Shown: in pieces, positions 41,335 to 49,945 of the stretch
How positions within the stretch are numbered: the stretch's first letter is position 1
Layout of the letters: each line of letters begins with the position of its first letter
Source: Balneola sp.
GTDB taxonomy: Bacteria; Bacteroidota; Rhodothermia; Balneolales; Balneolaceae
Assembly (NCBI GenBank): GCA_002694685.1
Contig: NZMW01000010.1
Span: 372,001 to 436,000, forward strand
Length of the DNA: 64,000 bases
Reading direction: 5' to 3'
Translations under genes and position numbers: made by a program
Notes under the pieces: model-generated
The model's database searches: none
Seen by the model: the letters and a program-made list of their open reading frames with translations, nothing else
Told to the model about the DNA's origin: nothing

Positions 41335-42618
41335 ATTGTTTAGTCTTTCTTTGATCTCCTCATTACCCAAATTCCCAATACTGCCTTCATGGGTATGATT
41401 AAGTTCAGTCGGTGGCTCAAAACTTCCATCTTCGATTTGCTGGGCTACCTGTAGATAAGCATCCCGAAACGGGACGCCTTCTTTCACCAATTCATTCACA
41501 GCTTCTACGGAGAAGATGAGTTTGTATTTTGGATCGTCTAAAATTTTGTCATTTACGCCCATTTGTCCGGCGGCATATTCGGTGATAAATAGGCAGCTTT
41601 TCAATTCTTCAATAGCTGGAAACAATAACTCTTTCAAAATCTGGAAATCCCTATGGTAGCCGGAAGTCAGATTAGTGGTGGCCATCATAATTTGGTTGGG
41701 AAGTGTTTTTAGTGCATTGGTTTTGGCACGAATCAGCTCAAAAACATCCGGGTTCTTTTTGTGGGGCATGATACTGGAACCGGTGGTGAGTTCATCGGGC
41801 AACTTCAGGAATTTGAAGTTTTGGCTGTTGTAGAGACAAACATCGGCGGCCAATTTGTTGAGAGTCCCGGCAAGTCCGGCCATGGCAAAAGAAAGCGTTT
41901 GTTCTGTTTTACCACGTCCCATTTGGGCATATACTGTATTCACATTCAGGCCTTCAAACCCGAGAAGTTCTGCAGTCATGGTTCTGTTCAAAGGAAAGGA
42001 AGACCCATAGCCGGCAGCCGATCCCAGCGGATTTCGGTTGATGATGTGATAGGTAGATTCCAGCAAAACCAAATCATCAACTAAGCTTTCAGCATAAGCT
42101 CCAAACCACATCCCAAAACTAGACGGCATGGCAGCCTGAGTGTGTGTGTATCCCGGAAGTAGTATTTCCTTCGTGGCTTCACTTTGATCAATCAGCGTAT
42201 TAAAAAGCTTCTTAGAAAGCTGTGCTATTTCTTTGATCTGATCTCGCAGGTATAATCGGATATCAACTAACACCTGATCATTTCGGGAGCGACCGGAATG
42301 GACTTTTTTACCGACATCTCCCAGCTTTTGGATCAGCATAAGTTCGATTTGGGAATGAACATCTTCAACGCCATCTTCAATTTCGAAATCGCCGGGCTCA
42401 ATGACTTCTGCCAAAATCCGGTTCAATTCCTTAGTCAGGATTTCGAGCTCATCACTCTCCAACAATCCCACCGATTCCAGCATCGTGATATGCGCTATGG
42501 TTCCCTGTACATCATATTTAGCCAGTTCCAGATCAAGCTCACGGTCTTTCCCTACAGTAAATTGCTCGATGAATGCATCGGTTTTAATTCCCTTTTCCCA
42601 AAGTTTCTTGTTGCTCAT
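41323..42618 (-). CDS. argH: Argininosuccinate lyase
   Basis: 431 residues. The fumarase/aspartase superfamily signature TGSSIMPHKKNPDVFELIRA with the catalytic Ser loop is present, as are GRSRNDQVLVDIRLYLRD and LPGYTHTQAAMPSSFGMW with the catalytic-region His. It cleaves argininosuccinate to arginine and fumarate, the last step of the pathway. It is the distal gene of the arginine cluster, 123 bases after the M20 gene. Confidence 0.96.
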   Translation of the reverse strand: MSNKKLWEKGIKTDAFIEQFTVGKDRELDLELAKYDVQGTIAHITMLESVGLLESDELEILTKELNRILAEVIEPGDFEIEDGVEDVHSQIELMLIQKLGDVGKKVHSGRSRNDQVLVDIRLYLRDQIKEIAQLSKKLFNTLIDQSEATKEILLPGYTHTQAAMPSSFGMWFGAYAESLVDDLVLLESTYHIINRNPLGSAAGYGSSFPLNRTMTAELLGFEGLNVNTVYAQMGRGKTEQTLSFAMAGLAGTLNKLAADVCLYNSQNFKFLKLPDELTTGSSIMPHKKNPDVFELIRAKTNALKTLPNQIMMATTNLTSGYHRDFQILKELLFPAIEELKSCLFITEYAAGQMGVNDKILDDPKYKLIFSVEAVNELVKEGVPFRDAYLQVAQQIEDGSFEPPTELNHTHEGSIGNLGNEEIKERLNNLEI

Positions 42619-42741
42619 AATTATTAATTTTTAATTTACCATGAAAGCTTTAAAGCACGAAAGAGTTAGAACACGGGTGACGTGGATTCTGCAGATCATC
42701 ACAGATATAAATTAAATTAGCGACTATCCGTAAAATCAATG

Positions 42742-43815
42742 TTATCCGCGTTCCAAGTTCAAACCATCCAAAAGCTCAATATAGATTTTGATGCCATTGC
42801 GAATTTCATCCAGATAGATAAACTCATCTGCCGTGTGGGAGCGGTGAGTATTTCCCGGCCCAATTTTTACGCTGTTGAAATCCATATGAACCTGATCTGA
42901 CATGGTCTTTGATCCATAAGTTTTAATTCCGAGAGTCTGTGCTTTTTTCACAAATGGATGGTCAAGGTCTACACCGGAAGCGTTGAGATTAGTGGATCTC
43001 GGGTTTACGTCGCAATCCACATGCTCTCGTATAATATCCACCACTTCCTGATTCGTATAAAATTCATTTGGGCGCACATCAACCACAAACCGGCATTCAT
43101 CCGGAACCACGTTATGCTGACTTCCAGATTCAATCATGGTTACCGTCATATTGATAGAGCCGAGCACTTCAGAATCCTGATCAAACTCAAAGGTCTTAAA
43201 CCACTCGATATCTTTCATTGCTTTGTAGAACGCATTTTCGCCCTCGTTTCTGGCGGCGTGGCCGCTTTTTCCATGAGATATGCAATCAAGCACAATCAGC
43301 CCACGCTCAGCAATGGCTAAATCCATAGAAGTCGGCTCACCAACGACTGCAAAATCTATATCAAGCAATTCCGGAAGAACAATAGGAACCCCTTTCTTCC
43401 CTGAAGTTTCCTCTTCCGCGGAAGCAAGAAAAATGAGGTTGTAGGGTTGTTCTTTTTTGGACAGATAAACAAAAGTAGCTAACAGGCTAACCAAAGGGCC
43501 CCCGGCATCATTACTTCCTAAGCCAAAAAGCTTTCCATCTTCTATGGTTGGAGTGAACGGTTCTTTCGTCCACTTTGATGAAGCCTTAACGGTATCATGA
43601 TGCGAGTTTAGCATGATGGTCGGTTTTTTAGGATCGATCTCCCCTGACCAGCCCCAAATGTTATTGCCTTTTCGCTGAGCTTCAAAACCAAATTCGGTTA
43701 ATACAGCAGCAATCAGGTCTCCGGTTTTATCTTCATCGCCACTGTAGGACTGAATAGAAATCAGTTTTTTTAGCAGCTCAATGGCCTGTTCTGTAAGTTG
43801 TTCAATTTCACTCAT
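42742..43815 (-). CDS. argE: M20-family deacylase, probable N-acyl-ornithine/citrulline deacetylase
   Basis: 357 residues. M20 zinc ligands: LNSHHDTV (His, and the Asp two residues on), GLGSNDAGGPLV (bridging Asp), ASAEEETSGKKG (catalytic Glu-Glu pair) and VGEPTSMDLAIAERG. The dimerisation domain follows (HGKSGHAA). Position between argB and argH identifies it as the deacylase. In pathways with an N-acylornithine transcarbamylase, the substrate is N-acylcitrulline rather than N-acylornithine. Whether the acyl group is acetyl or succinyl is left open. Confidence 0.88.
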   Translation of the reverse strand: MSEIEQLTEQAIELLKKLISIQSYSGDEDKTGDLIAAVLTEFGFEAQRKGNNIWGWSGEIDPKKPTIMLNSHHDTVKASSKWTKEPFTPTIEDGKLFGLGSNDAGGPLVSLLATFVYLSKKEQPYNLIFLASAEEETSGKKGVPIVLPELLDIDFAVVGEPTSMDLAIAERGLIVLDCISHGKSGHAARNEGENAFYKAMKDIEWFKTFEFDQDSEVLGSINMTVTMIESGSQHNVVPDECRFVVDVRPNEFYTNQEVVDIIREHVDCDVNPRSTNLNASGVDLDHPFVKKAQTLGIKTYGSKTMSDQVHMDFNSVKIGPGNTHRSHTADEFIYLDEIRNGIKIYIELLDGLNLERG

Positions 43816-43856
43816 TGTTTCCTTAACTAGTTATAGTTCAAACATTGATGTTCAAA

Positions 43857-44618
43857 CTACGATACTAATGTTGTTCCTGATTTAGGTTTATATACTTCTT
43901 TAAAGCTCCTTACGCTGACTTTCTTCACCCCGTTGGTAAGGGCTGCGAATCCGAGGTCAAGTTTTGGGATCATTCCTTCTGTGACAATTCCGGTGCCTTT
44001 CAAGTGCCGGTACAAAAGCAGATTCAGTTCGGTTATTAGTTTGTCTTCATTCATGACGCCGGATTGCTCAAAACAAAACATAAGCTCTGTTTCAAAGTCT
44101 TCTGATAAAGCTGATGCTATCTTTGAGGCAATGGTATCGGCATTGGTGTTCAACATGTGTCCACTTCCATCGTGCGTGAGAGGTGCCAGGACAGGGATCA
44201 CATCTCCGTTCAAGAATTCAGAAATCCATTGGGTATTTACTTTTTCAACATCGCCAACCCAGCCAAAATCGATGGGTTCAGGATTGCGTTTTTTGGCTGG
44301 AATGATGTTGAGGTCGGCTCCTGAAAGTCCGACCGCATTTGCTCCCAAAGCCTGAAGCTTGGCGACAATTTTTTTATTGACCAGTCCGCCATAAACCATG
44401 GTGATAACCTCCAGTGTTTCGGCATCAGTGACTCGGCGGCCCTCTATCATATTTGGTTTGATGCCAAGTCGTTCTCCCATTTTTGAAGCAATTGAACCCC
44501 CACCGTGAACCAAGACTTTTGGTCCTTTGATAGAAACCAATGATGCTAAAAAGGCATCCAGATTTTGATCATCATCAATTACCTTTCCACCAACTTTTAT
44601 GACCTTCACTGACTTCAT
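43857..44618 (-). CDS. argB: N-acetylglutamate kinase
   Basis: 253 residues of the amino-acid-kinase fold: VIKVGGKVIDD at the N-terminus, KVLVHGGGSIASKMGERLG, MIEGRRVTDAETLEVITMVYGGLVNK with the acylglutamate-binding Arg, and GLSGADLNI. Its start overlaps the transcarbamylase stop by four bases (ATGA). It phosphorylates N-acylglutamate, the second step of arginine synthesis. Confidence 0.95.
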   Translation of the reverse strand: MKSVKVIKVGGKVIDDDQNLDAFLASLVSIKGPKVLVHGGGSIASKMGERLGIKPNMIEGRRVTDAETLEVITMVYGGLVNKKIVAKLQALGANAVGLSGADLNIIPAKKRNPEPIDFGWVGDVEKVNTQWISEFLNGDVIPVLAPLTHDGSGHMLNTNADTIASKIASALSEDFETELMFCFEQSGVMNEDKLITELNLLLYRHLKGTGIVTEGMIPKLDLGFAALTNGVKKVSVRSFKEVYKPKSGTTLVS

Positions 44619-45565
44619 TTCAACCCCTCTAAGATATGTTGAAGAACCACCTGCATGGAATAAATTCGGTTGGTTGCTTCAGGAATAACCAGGCTGTTTT
44701 CACTGTCTATGACTGCATCCTCTACAATCACATTACGGCGAACCGGAAGGCAGTGCATAAATTTAGCATTATTGGTCAGTCCCATTTTCTTTTTTGAGAC
44801 CATCCATTCCGGATCGGTAGAAAGTATTTTACCATAGCTGGAATAGCTGCTCCAGTTTTTGGCATATACAAAATCAGCACCTTCAAAGGCTTTGTTCTGA
44901 TCGTAATCGACCTTGGCATTTCCAACAGCTTCATCTACTAGTTCATAACCTTCGGGGTGAGTAATAGTGAGGTCAAAGTCCGCCGCCTGCATCCATCTGG
45001 AAAACGAATTGGCTACCGCCTGTGGTAATGCCCGAGGATGGGGAGCCCAGGTTAACACCACTTTTGGCTTATCAACGCTTTTATGCTCTTCTATGGTGAT
45101 AAGGTCGGCAAGCGCTTGCAGTGGGTGACCGGTTCCGGATTCCATGTTTATAACCGGCGCGGGACAGTATGTTTTAAAAGCCTCCATCACCTGTTCGCTA
45201 TAATCTTCTTCCCTATCTTCAAGTTTTGCAAAAGCACGAATAGCAACAACATCAAAATATGATCCTATGACTGCAGCAGCTTCTTTTATGTGTTCTGCCT
45301 TGTTGGAATCCATGACGACACCATCCGCAAACTCTAGCTGCCAGCCCTGACTTCCAACGTCCAAGACCGCCGTATTCAACCCAAGATTAAAAGCAGCTTT
45401 CTGAGAACTCAGCCGCGTTCTCAGGCTTGGATTCAAAAAGATGAGGCACATAGATTTATTCTGACCAAGGTCTTTATAAACGTGTGGATTTTTCTTGATC
45501 TCCAGCGCAACTTTAACCAGCTTTGGTAAATCACGGACGTCTTTTATAGATAAAAATGATTTCAT
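44615..45565 (-). CDS. argF': N-acyl-L-ornithine carbamoyltransferase (AOTCase/SOTCase type)
   Basis: 316 residues. The carbamoyl-phosphate motif is FLNPSLRTRLSSQKAAFNLG, where classical ornithine transcarbamylases have STRT. MDSNKAEHIKEAAAVIGSYFD, INMESGTGHPLQALADLITIEE, WAPHPRALPQAV and FMHCLPVRRNVIVEDAVID are typical of the transcarbamylases acting on N-acetyl- or N-succinylornithine. The position equivalent to Pro90 of Bacteroides SOTCase (and Glu92 of Xanthomonas AOTCase) is Ala90 here, so acyl preference is not assigned. The gene overlaps argB by four bases. Confidence 0.93.
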   Translation of the reverse strand: MKSFLSIKDVRDLPKLVKVALEIKKNPHVYKDLGQNKSMCLIFLNPSLRTRLSSQKAAFNLGLNTAVLDVGSQGWQLEFADGVVMDSNKAEHIKEAAAVIGSYFDVVAIRAFAKLEDREEDYSEQVMEAFKTYCPAPVINMESGTGHPLQALADLITIEEHKSVDKPKVVLTWAPHPRALPQAVANSFSRWMQAADFDLTITHPEGYELVDEAVGNAKVDYDQNKAFEGADFVYAKNWSSYSSYGKILSTDPEWMVSKKKMGLTNNAKFMHCLPVRRNVIVEDAVIDSENSLVIPEATNRIYSMQVVLQHILEGLK

Positions 45566-45595
45566 TAGTATGTGGGGTTAAAAATTAAAAGTCTC

Positions 45596-45745
45596 GTCAT
45601 CGCGAGGAGCCTGGTTTTATGAAAAGAGTTGAATGTAATCGACGTGGCGATCTCCCTAATTAACTTGGGATTTGGGTTCCGGCAGATTGCGTCGTCGTTT
45701 AAGTTTTCGAGCTTACATTGGGTCGTTGAGGCTCCTCGCAAAGAC
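45596..45745. mobile_element. MITE-like 150-bp element between argD and argF'
   Basis: Terminal inverted repeats of about 16 bp: GTCATCGCGAGGAGCC at the left, GGCTCCTCGCAAAGAC at the right (13 of 16 positions match when inverted). An internal, imperfect second inverted repeat is CGACGTGGCGATCTCCC facing GGCAGATTGCGTCGTCG. This resembles the non-autonomous 'GTCATTGCGAGGAG' repeats seen in many bacterial genomes. It produces a spurious 68-codon frame at 45565-45771. Confidence 0.78.
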
Positions 45746-45767
45746 AAGCCTCTGTTTAGTAGAAATT

Positions 45768-46895
45768 TCATTTAATAACCTCTTTGAGGGCTTGAATTAA
45801 TTGATCGCATTCCTCTTTACCAATTCCCAAGGGAGGGAGTAACCGCAATACGTTTTTGTTTGAAGAAGAACCGGTAAAAATGTGGTGCTTATAGAGCACT
45901 TCTTTTCTCCATTCAACAACGGGTTCTTCAAATTCAGCGCCAATCATCAGGCCAAATCCACGAACTTCCTTAACCTTTGGAAGTTTAGCGAGCTCTTCTT
46001 TCAGGTAACCGCCGAGCTTATCTGCATTCTTCATAAGCCCTTCTTGCTCCAGCACTTCCAACACTGCCAAGGATGCGGCACAAGCCAGGTGGTTTCCGCC
46101 AAAAGTGGTTCCCAGCATCCCAATAGAAGCCTCAAATTTTGGATGAATTAACACTCCGCCTACAGGAAATCCATTACCCATTCCTTTAGCCATCGAGATG
46201 ATGTCGGGTTCAATATCAAAATGTTGATGAGCGAAAAACTTACCCGTTCGCCCAAAGCCGGATTGCACTTCGTCCAGAATCAGAACGGTTCCGGTATCGT
46301 CACAAAGGGTTCGCAGATGTTTAAAGAACTCGGCACTTGGACTTTCAATGCCCCCAACTCCTTGTATGCCTTCAATAATTACAGAGCTGATATCTTCTTG
46401 TTTGAGCGCCTTTTCAACACCCTCAAAATCATTGAATGCGAAGCGCAGGACTTCAGTGCCTTCATTCACCGGAAATACAATATTCGGATTGTCGGTAACA
46501 GCCACAGCCAGTGAAGTTCGCCCATGGAAAGCTCCTTTAAACGCCAGTATTTTCTTTCGTACATTATAAGCTGAAGCCACTTTCAAGGCATTTTCGTTAG
46601 CCTCGGCTCCGGAATTGCATAAGAATAAATTCCAGTCGCCATAGCCGGAAATCTGCCCTAATTTTTTGGCAAGTTCCTGCTGAATACCGATTGGGACAGA
46701 GTTTGAATAAAAGCCGATATCATTTAGCTGGGCATTTATCCGATCCACATAGTGGGGGTGAGAATGACCGATAGATATCACCGCATGACCGCCATAGAAA
46801 TCGAGATACTTTTGGCCTTCTGCATCATACACATAATGACCTTTGGCCTTAACGGGCTCCACATCAAAAAGGGGGTAAACCTGGAATAAATTCAT
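45768..46895 (-). CDS. argD: Acetylornithine aminotransferase
   Basis: 375 residues from ATG 46895 (MNLFQVYPLFDVEPV), one base after the proC stop. An in-frame ATG at 46934 would add 13 residues and overlap proC. Class III aminotransferase landmarks: GGHAVISIGHSHPH, LCNSGAEANENALKVA, FKGAFHGRTSLAVAVT, VLILDEVQSGFGRTG, SMAKGMGNGFPVGG with the PLP lysine, and GTTFGGNHLACAA. It transaminates N-acylglutamate semialdehyde to N-acylornithine. Confidence 0.94.
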   Translation of the reverse strand: MNLFQVYPLFDVEPVKAKGHYVYDAEGQKYLDFYGGHAVISIGHSHPHYVDRINAQLNDIGFYSNSVPIGIQQELAKKLGQISGYGDWNLFLCNSGAEANENALKVASAYNVRKKILAFKGAFHGRTSLAVAVTDNPNIVFPVNEGTEVLRFAFNDFEGVEKALKQEDISSVIIEGIQGVGGIESPSAEFFKHLRTLCDDTGTVLILDEVQSGFGRTGKFFAHQHFDIEPDIISMAKGMGNGFPVGGVLIHPKFEASIGMLGTTFGGNHLACAASLAVLEVLEQEGLMKNADKLGGYLKEELAKLPKVKEVRGFGLMIGAEFEEPVVEWRKEVLYKHHIFTGSSSNKNVLRLLPPLGIGKEECDQLIQALKEVIK

Positions 46896-46896
46896 G

Positions 46897-47706
46897 TTAT
46901 TGGGTGATGGTGTTAATTTTTTCGAAGGAGGCAAGGAGTCCTTTTATTACTGCAGAGCTGAGTCCTTGGTGCTCCATTTCATTGAGACCTGCAATGGTGC
47001 AGCCTTGCGGTGTGGTTACTTTGTCAATTTCTGTTTCGGGGTGATTTTCGCCTTCAATCAAAAGTGATGCGGCTCCACGTGCAGTTTGCATCGCAATTTT
47101 TTGGGCTTCATCGGCATGAAATCCAAGTTGAATTCCGCCCTGAGTAGCTGCTCTGATATATCGAAGGAAGAAGGCAATTCCGCTGGCTGCTAAAACGGTG
47201 GCGGCTTTCATGAGGTTTTCATCAATGATCATAGCTTCACCCAGAGCTTCGAACAGCTTCTTAACTTCTTTAAGCTGTTGATCAGAAACATTCTTTGCAC
47301 AAAGGCAGGTCATCGACTCCTGTATAGCCGTAGCCGTATTTGGCATGGCCCGAATTACAGGCATTGTTTGTTCAAGGTGTTCTTCAATAGCCGCAATCTC
47401 AACGCCGGTTATAGTTGAAATCAAGACATGCTTTTCAGGGTCTAAGACTGAATTAATTTCTTCCAAAACAGCAGGCAGTTGTTTGGGTTGAACGCAGAGG
47501 AAAATGTATTCAGAGTTCTGGACGGCATCTTTGTTATCGGAAGTTATTTTAAACTTTTGAGATTTGAGATGGTCCAGCTTCTCCAGGTGCCGACGCGTCA
47601 AATACATGTTCTTTGGTTTAGCCAATTTCGCTCCGCTAATTCCCTTCGCTATGGCAATGCCTAAATTTCCTGCCCCAATAATTGCGATGTCATGTTTCTT
47701 AGCCAT
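46897..47706 (-). CDS. proC: Pyrroline-5-carboxylate reductase
   Basis: 269 residues. N-terminal Rossmann motif IAIIGAGNLGIAIAKGISG; ISTITGVEIAAIEEHL; MPVIRAMPNTATAIQESMTCLCA; and the C-terminal ProC signature region TPQGCTIAGLNEMEHQGLSSAVIKGL. It makes proline from pyrroline-5-carboxylate. A proC within the arginine cluster is common in Bacteroidota and relatives. It joins proline synthesis to the semialdehyde chemistry of the neighbouring argC and argD, though a direct metabolic link is not proven by position. Confidence 0.94.
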   Translation of the reverse strand: MAKKHDIAIIGAGNLGIAIAKGISGAKLAKPKNMYLTRRHLEKLDHLKSQKFKITSDNKDAVQNSEYIFLCVQPKQLPAVLEEINSVLDPEKHVLISTITGVEIAAIEEHLEQTMPVIRAMPNTATAIQESMTCLCAKNVSDQQLKEVKKLFEALGEAMIIDENLMKAATVLAASGIAFFLRYIRAATQGGIQLGFHADEAQKIAMQTARGAASLLIEGENHPETEIDKVTTPQGCTIAGLNEMEHQGLSSAVIKGLLASFEKINTITQ

Positions 47707-47708
47707 AA

Positions 47709-48671
47709 TTAAAATGCTGTGGATTTAAAATTGAGTCCGGAAGTTTCATCCAGTCCAAATAGCAGATTCATATTTTGGACAGCCTGTCCGGATGCCCCTT
47801 TCAGCAAGTTGTCAATCACTCCGGTGATCAAAATCTGTCCATTCTCTTTTTGAATATGAACCTGAGCTTTATTGGTTCCAACCACACGTTTTATATCCGG
47901 TGAAGAATCGGATACCGTGACAAAAGGATGATCCTTGTAATAATTTTGATACAACTCCTGAATTTCTTTAGCAGACTTATTCAGCTCCAAATAGCAAGCG
48001 GCAAGAATTCCACGGGTGAATGCTCCACGCATGGGAATGAAGTGAATGGACTGATCAAAATCCGACTGTAATTGCTTTAGGCTCTGACTAATCTCCCCCA
48101 AATGCTGATGCGTAAATGCTTTGTAAATGGAGGCGTTGTTACTTCTCCAGCTAAAGTGGGTGGTAGAAGTTGGGTTCTGTCCCGCGCCCGTACTTCCGGT
48201 GATGGCTGTAACATGTACTGAAGTATTCAATAAGCCTGCTTTTGCCAGTGGAAATAAACTGAGTTGAATACAAGTGGCAAAACAGCCCGGATTTGCAATA
48301 TGATTGGCAGCTTTAATTTCATCGCGATGTAGTTCAGGCAAGCCATACACAAAATCATGTTCGCCTTTTATGCGATAATCGGAGCTGAGGGCTATAATTT
48401 TTGCCTGCTTTGGAATGATGTCTCCTTCCACTACCGCTTTCGATTTTCCATGACCTGAGCAGAGTAAAACAACATCAACATCTTGTGATAACGTTGAATC
48501 AAATTTGAGTTCCGTCTCTCCTTCTAAGTCAGGGTGAGCTTGGTACAAAAACTCTCCGCCATGACTTCTGCTCACCACGCTAGTTATTTCAACTTCAGGA
48601 TGATGAAGTAAAATTCTGATGAGCTCACCTGCTGTGTATCCGGCTCCGCCTATGATGCCTGCTTTAATCAT
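47709..48671 (-). CDS. argC: N-acetyl-gamma-glutamyl-phosphate reductase
   Basis: 320 residues. Rossmann start KAGIIGGAGYTAGELIRILLHHPEVEI. The catalytic Cys sits in NHIANPGCFATCIQLSLFPL, with the catalytic His in the region FIPMRGAFTRGI. It reduces N-acylglutamyl phosphate to the semialdehyde. It overlaps argG by eight bases upstream and ends two bases before proC, so the cluster is tightly packed here. Confidence 0.95.
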   Translation of the reverse strand: MIKAGIIGGAGYTAGELIRILLHHPEVEITSVVSRSHGGEFLYQAHPDLEGETELKFDSTLSQDVDVVLLCSGHGKSKAVVEGDIIPKQAKIIALSSDYRIKGEHDFVYGLPELHRDEIKAANHIANPGCFATCIQLSLFPLAKAGLLNTSVHVTAITGSTGAGQNPTSTTHFSWRSNNASIYKAFTHQHLGEISQSLKQLQSDFDQSIHFIPMRGAFTRGILAACYLELNKSAKEIQELYQNYYKDHPFVTVSDSSPDIKRVVGTNKAQVHIQKENGQILITGVIDNLLKGASGQAVQNMNLLFGLDETSGLNFKSTAF

Positions 48672-49860
48672 TGTTCTGTACTTTTTGTTGAATAAGCATG
48701 GAGTTCGACAAAATTTTGGTAAATCCTTTCACATCATCTCCACTCCAGGCGTTATTCATTTCACCATATTGACCCGCTTTGGAGCCCATTAAATCATTTT
48801 CAGATTCAACGCCTTCCAGTTCGAAGTGCTTGTTATCAAGTTTGACGAACACCTTTCCAGAGACAGTTTTTTGGGTGTCTTCCAAAAAGGTCTCGATGTT
48901 GCGCATCACCGGATCAAGGTATTGGCCTTCGTGCATCAGCATTCCATACCATTCGGCCAGCTGATCTTTCCAATATAACTGCCACTTACCGAGCGTGTGT
49001 TTTTCCAAAAGCTGGTGTGCTTTAATGATGATCATCGGAGCTGCCGCCTCAAATCCTACACGACCTTTAATCCCAATGATGGTATCGCCGACGTGGATGT
49101 CTCGACCTACACCAAAAGGAGAAGCTATTTCATTCAGTTTCTTAATTAATTCTACCGTCGTTAATCGTTCGTCGTTAATCGTTACTGGTTCACCATTTTC
49201 AAAACCGATTTGAACTAATAACGAATCACGATCAACGACCTTTGTTGGCCAGGCATCTTCGGGTAGTCCTTTATGGGAAGTCAGCGTTTCAGCTCCACCA
49301 ACTGAAGTTCCCCAAAGTCCCTTATTGATCGAGTACTTTGCTTTTGCCCATTCCTGATCAATGCCATTTTCTTTCAAATACTCAACTTCTTCTTCACGGC
49401 TCAATTTTTGATCACGAATCGGAGTAATAATTTCCAGATCGGGAGCAATCACATTGAAGACTAAATCAAAACGAACCTGGTCATTTCCAGCTCCGGTACT
49501 TCCATGGGCAATCGCATCAGCACCGATTTCTTTTGCATACTCGGCAATAGCTACGGCTTGGAAAACTCGTTCCGCACTTACTGATAGTGGATAAGTATGA
49601 TTTTTGAGCACGTTTCCGAAGATCAGGTACTTGATGCCTTTTTCGTAGAAGGTGTCTTCTACATCCAGCATAGTGTGATTTTCTATCCCTAGTTTTTTGG
49701 CTTTTTCTGCTAATGCTTTCTCTTCAGCTGCATCAAAACCACCGGTATTTACGGCCGCGGTATGGACATCGAAGCCTTGATCTTTTGCCAGCCAAATGGC
49801 GCAATAACTGGTGTCGAGTCCACCGCTGAATGCGAGTAATACTTTTTTCTTTTTGCTCAT
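48664..49860 (-). CDS. argG: Argininosuccinate synthase
   Basis: 398 residues. The ATP-pyrophosphatase P-loop LLAFSGGLDTSYCAIWL is at the N-terminus. HGSTGAGNDQVRFDL and YSINKGLWGTSVGGAETL are the citrulline- and aspartate-binding stretches. It condenses citrulline and aspartate. Upstream lies a GTCAT...ATGAC double-hairpin repeat and then the GNAT gene. Whether that repeat breaks the transcript is unclear. Confidence 0.96.
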   Translation of the reverse strand: MSKKKKVLLAFSGGLDTSYCAIWLAKDQGFDVHTAAVNTGGFDAAEEKALAEKAKKLGIENHTMLDVEDTFYEKGIKYLIFGNVLKNHTYPLSVSAERVFQAVAIAEYAKEIGADAIAHGSTGAGNDQVRFDLVFNVIAPDLEIITPIRDQKLSREEEVEYLKENGIDQEWAKAKYSINKGLWGTSVGGAETLTSHKGLPEDAWPTKVVDRDSLLVQIGFENGEPVTINDERLTTVELIKKLNEIASPFGVGRDIHVGDTIIGIKGRVGFEAAAPMIIIKAHQLLEKHTLGKWQLYWKDQLAEWYGMLMHEGQYLDPVMRNIETFLEDTQKTVSGKVFVKLDNKHFELEGVESENDLMGSKAGQYGEMNNAWSGDDVKGFTKILSNSMLIQQKVQNND

Positions 49861-49884
49861 GATATCATTTAGATTCTTTTAAAG

Positions 49885-49935
49885 GTCATCCCGGATTTGA
49901 TTCGGGATCTGGATTCCTGCCTTCGCAGGAATGAC
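49885..49935. repeat. GTCAT...ATGAC double-hairpin repeat
   Basis: A 51-bp element with the same ends and two-hairpin plan as 16116-16169. Hairpin one TCCCGGA/TTCGGGA; hairpin two ATTCCTG/CAGGAAT around CCTTCG. It sits between argG and the GNAT gene. Confidence 0.75.
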
Positions 49936-49945
49936 TTTAGGTTAT

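Noticed and set aside
45596-45745. CRISPR array or remnant
   Set aside because: The element consists of nested inverted repeats, with no regularly spaced direct repeats. No cas gene or direct-repeat array was seen anywhere in the window.
45565-45771. 68-codon minus-strand frame between argD and argF'
   Set aside because: It is almost entirely made of the MITE-like repeat (45596-45745) and has no protein-like features.
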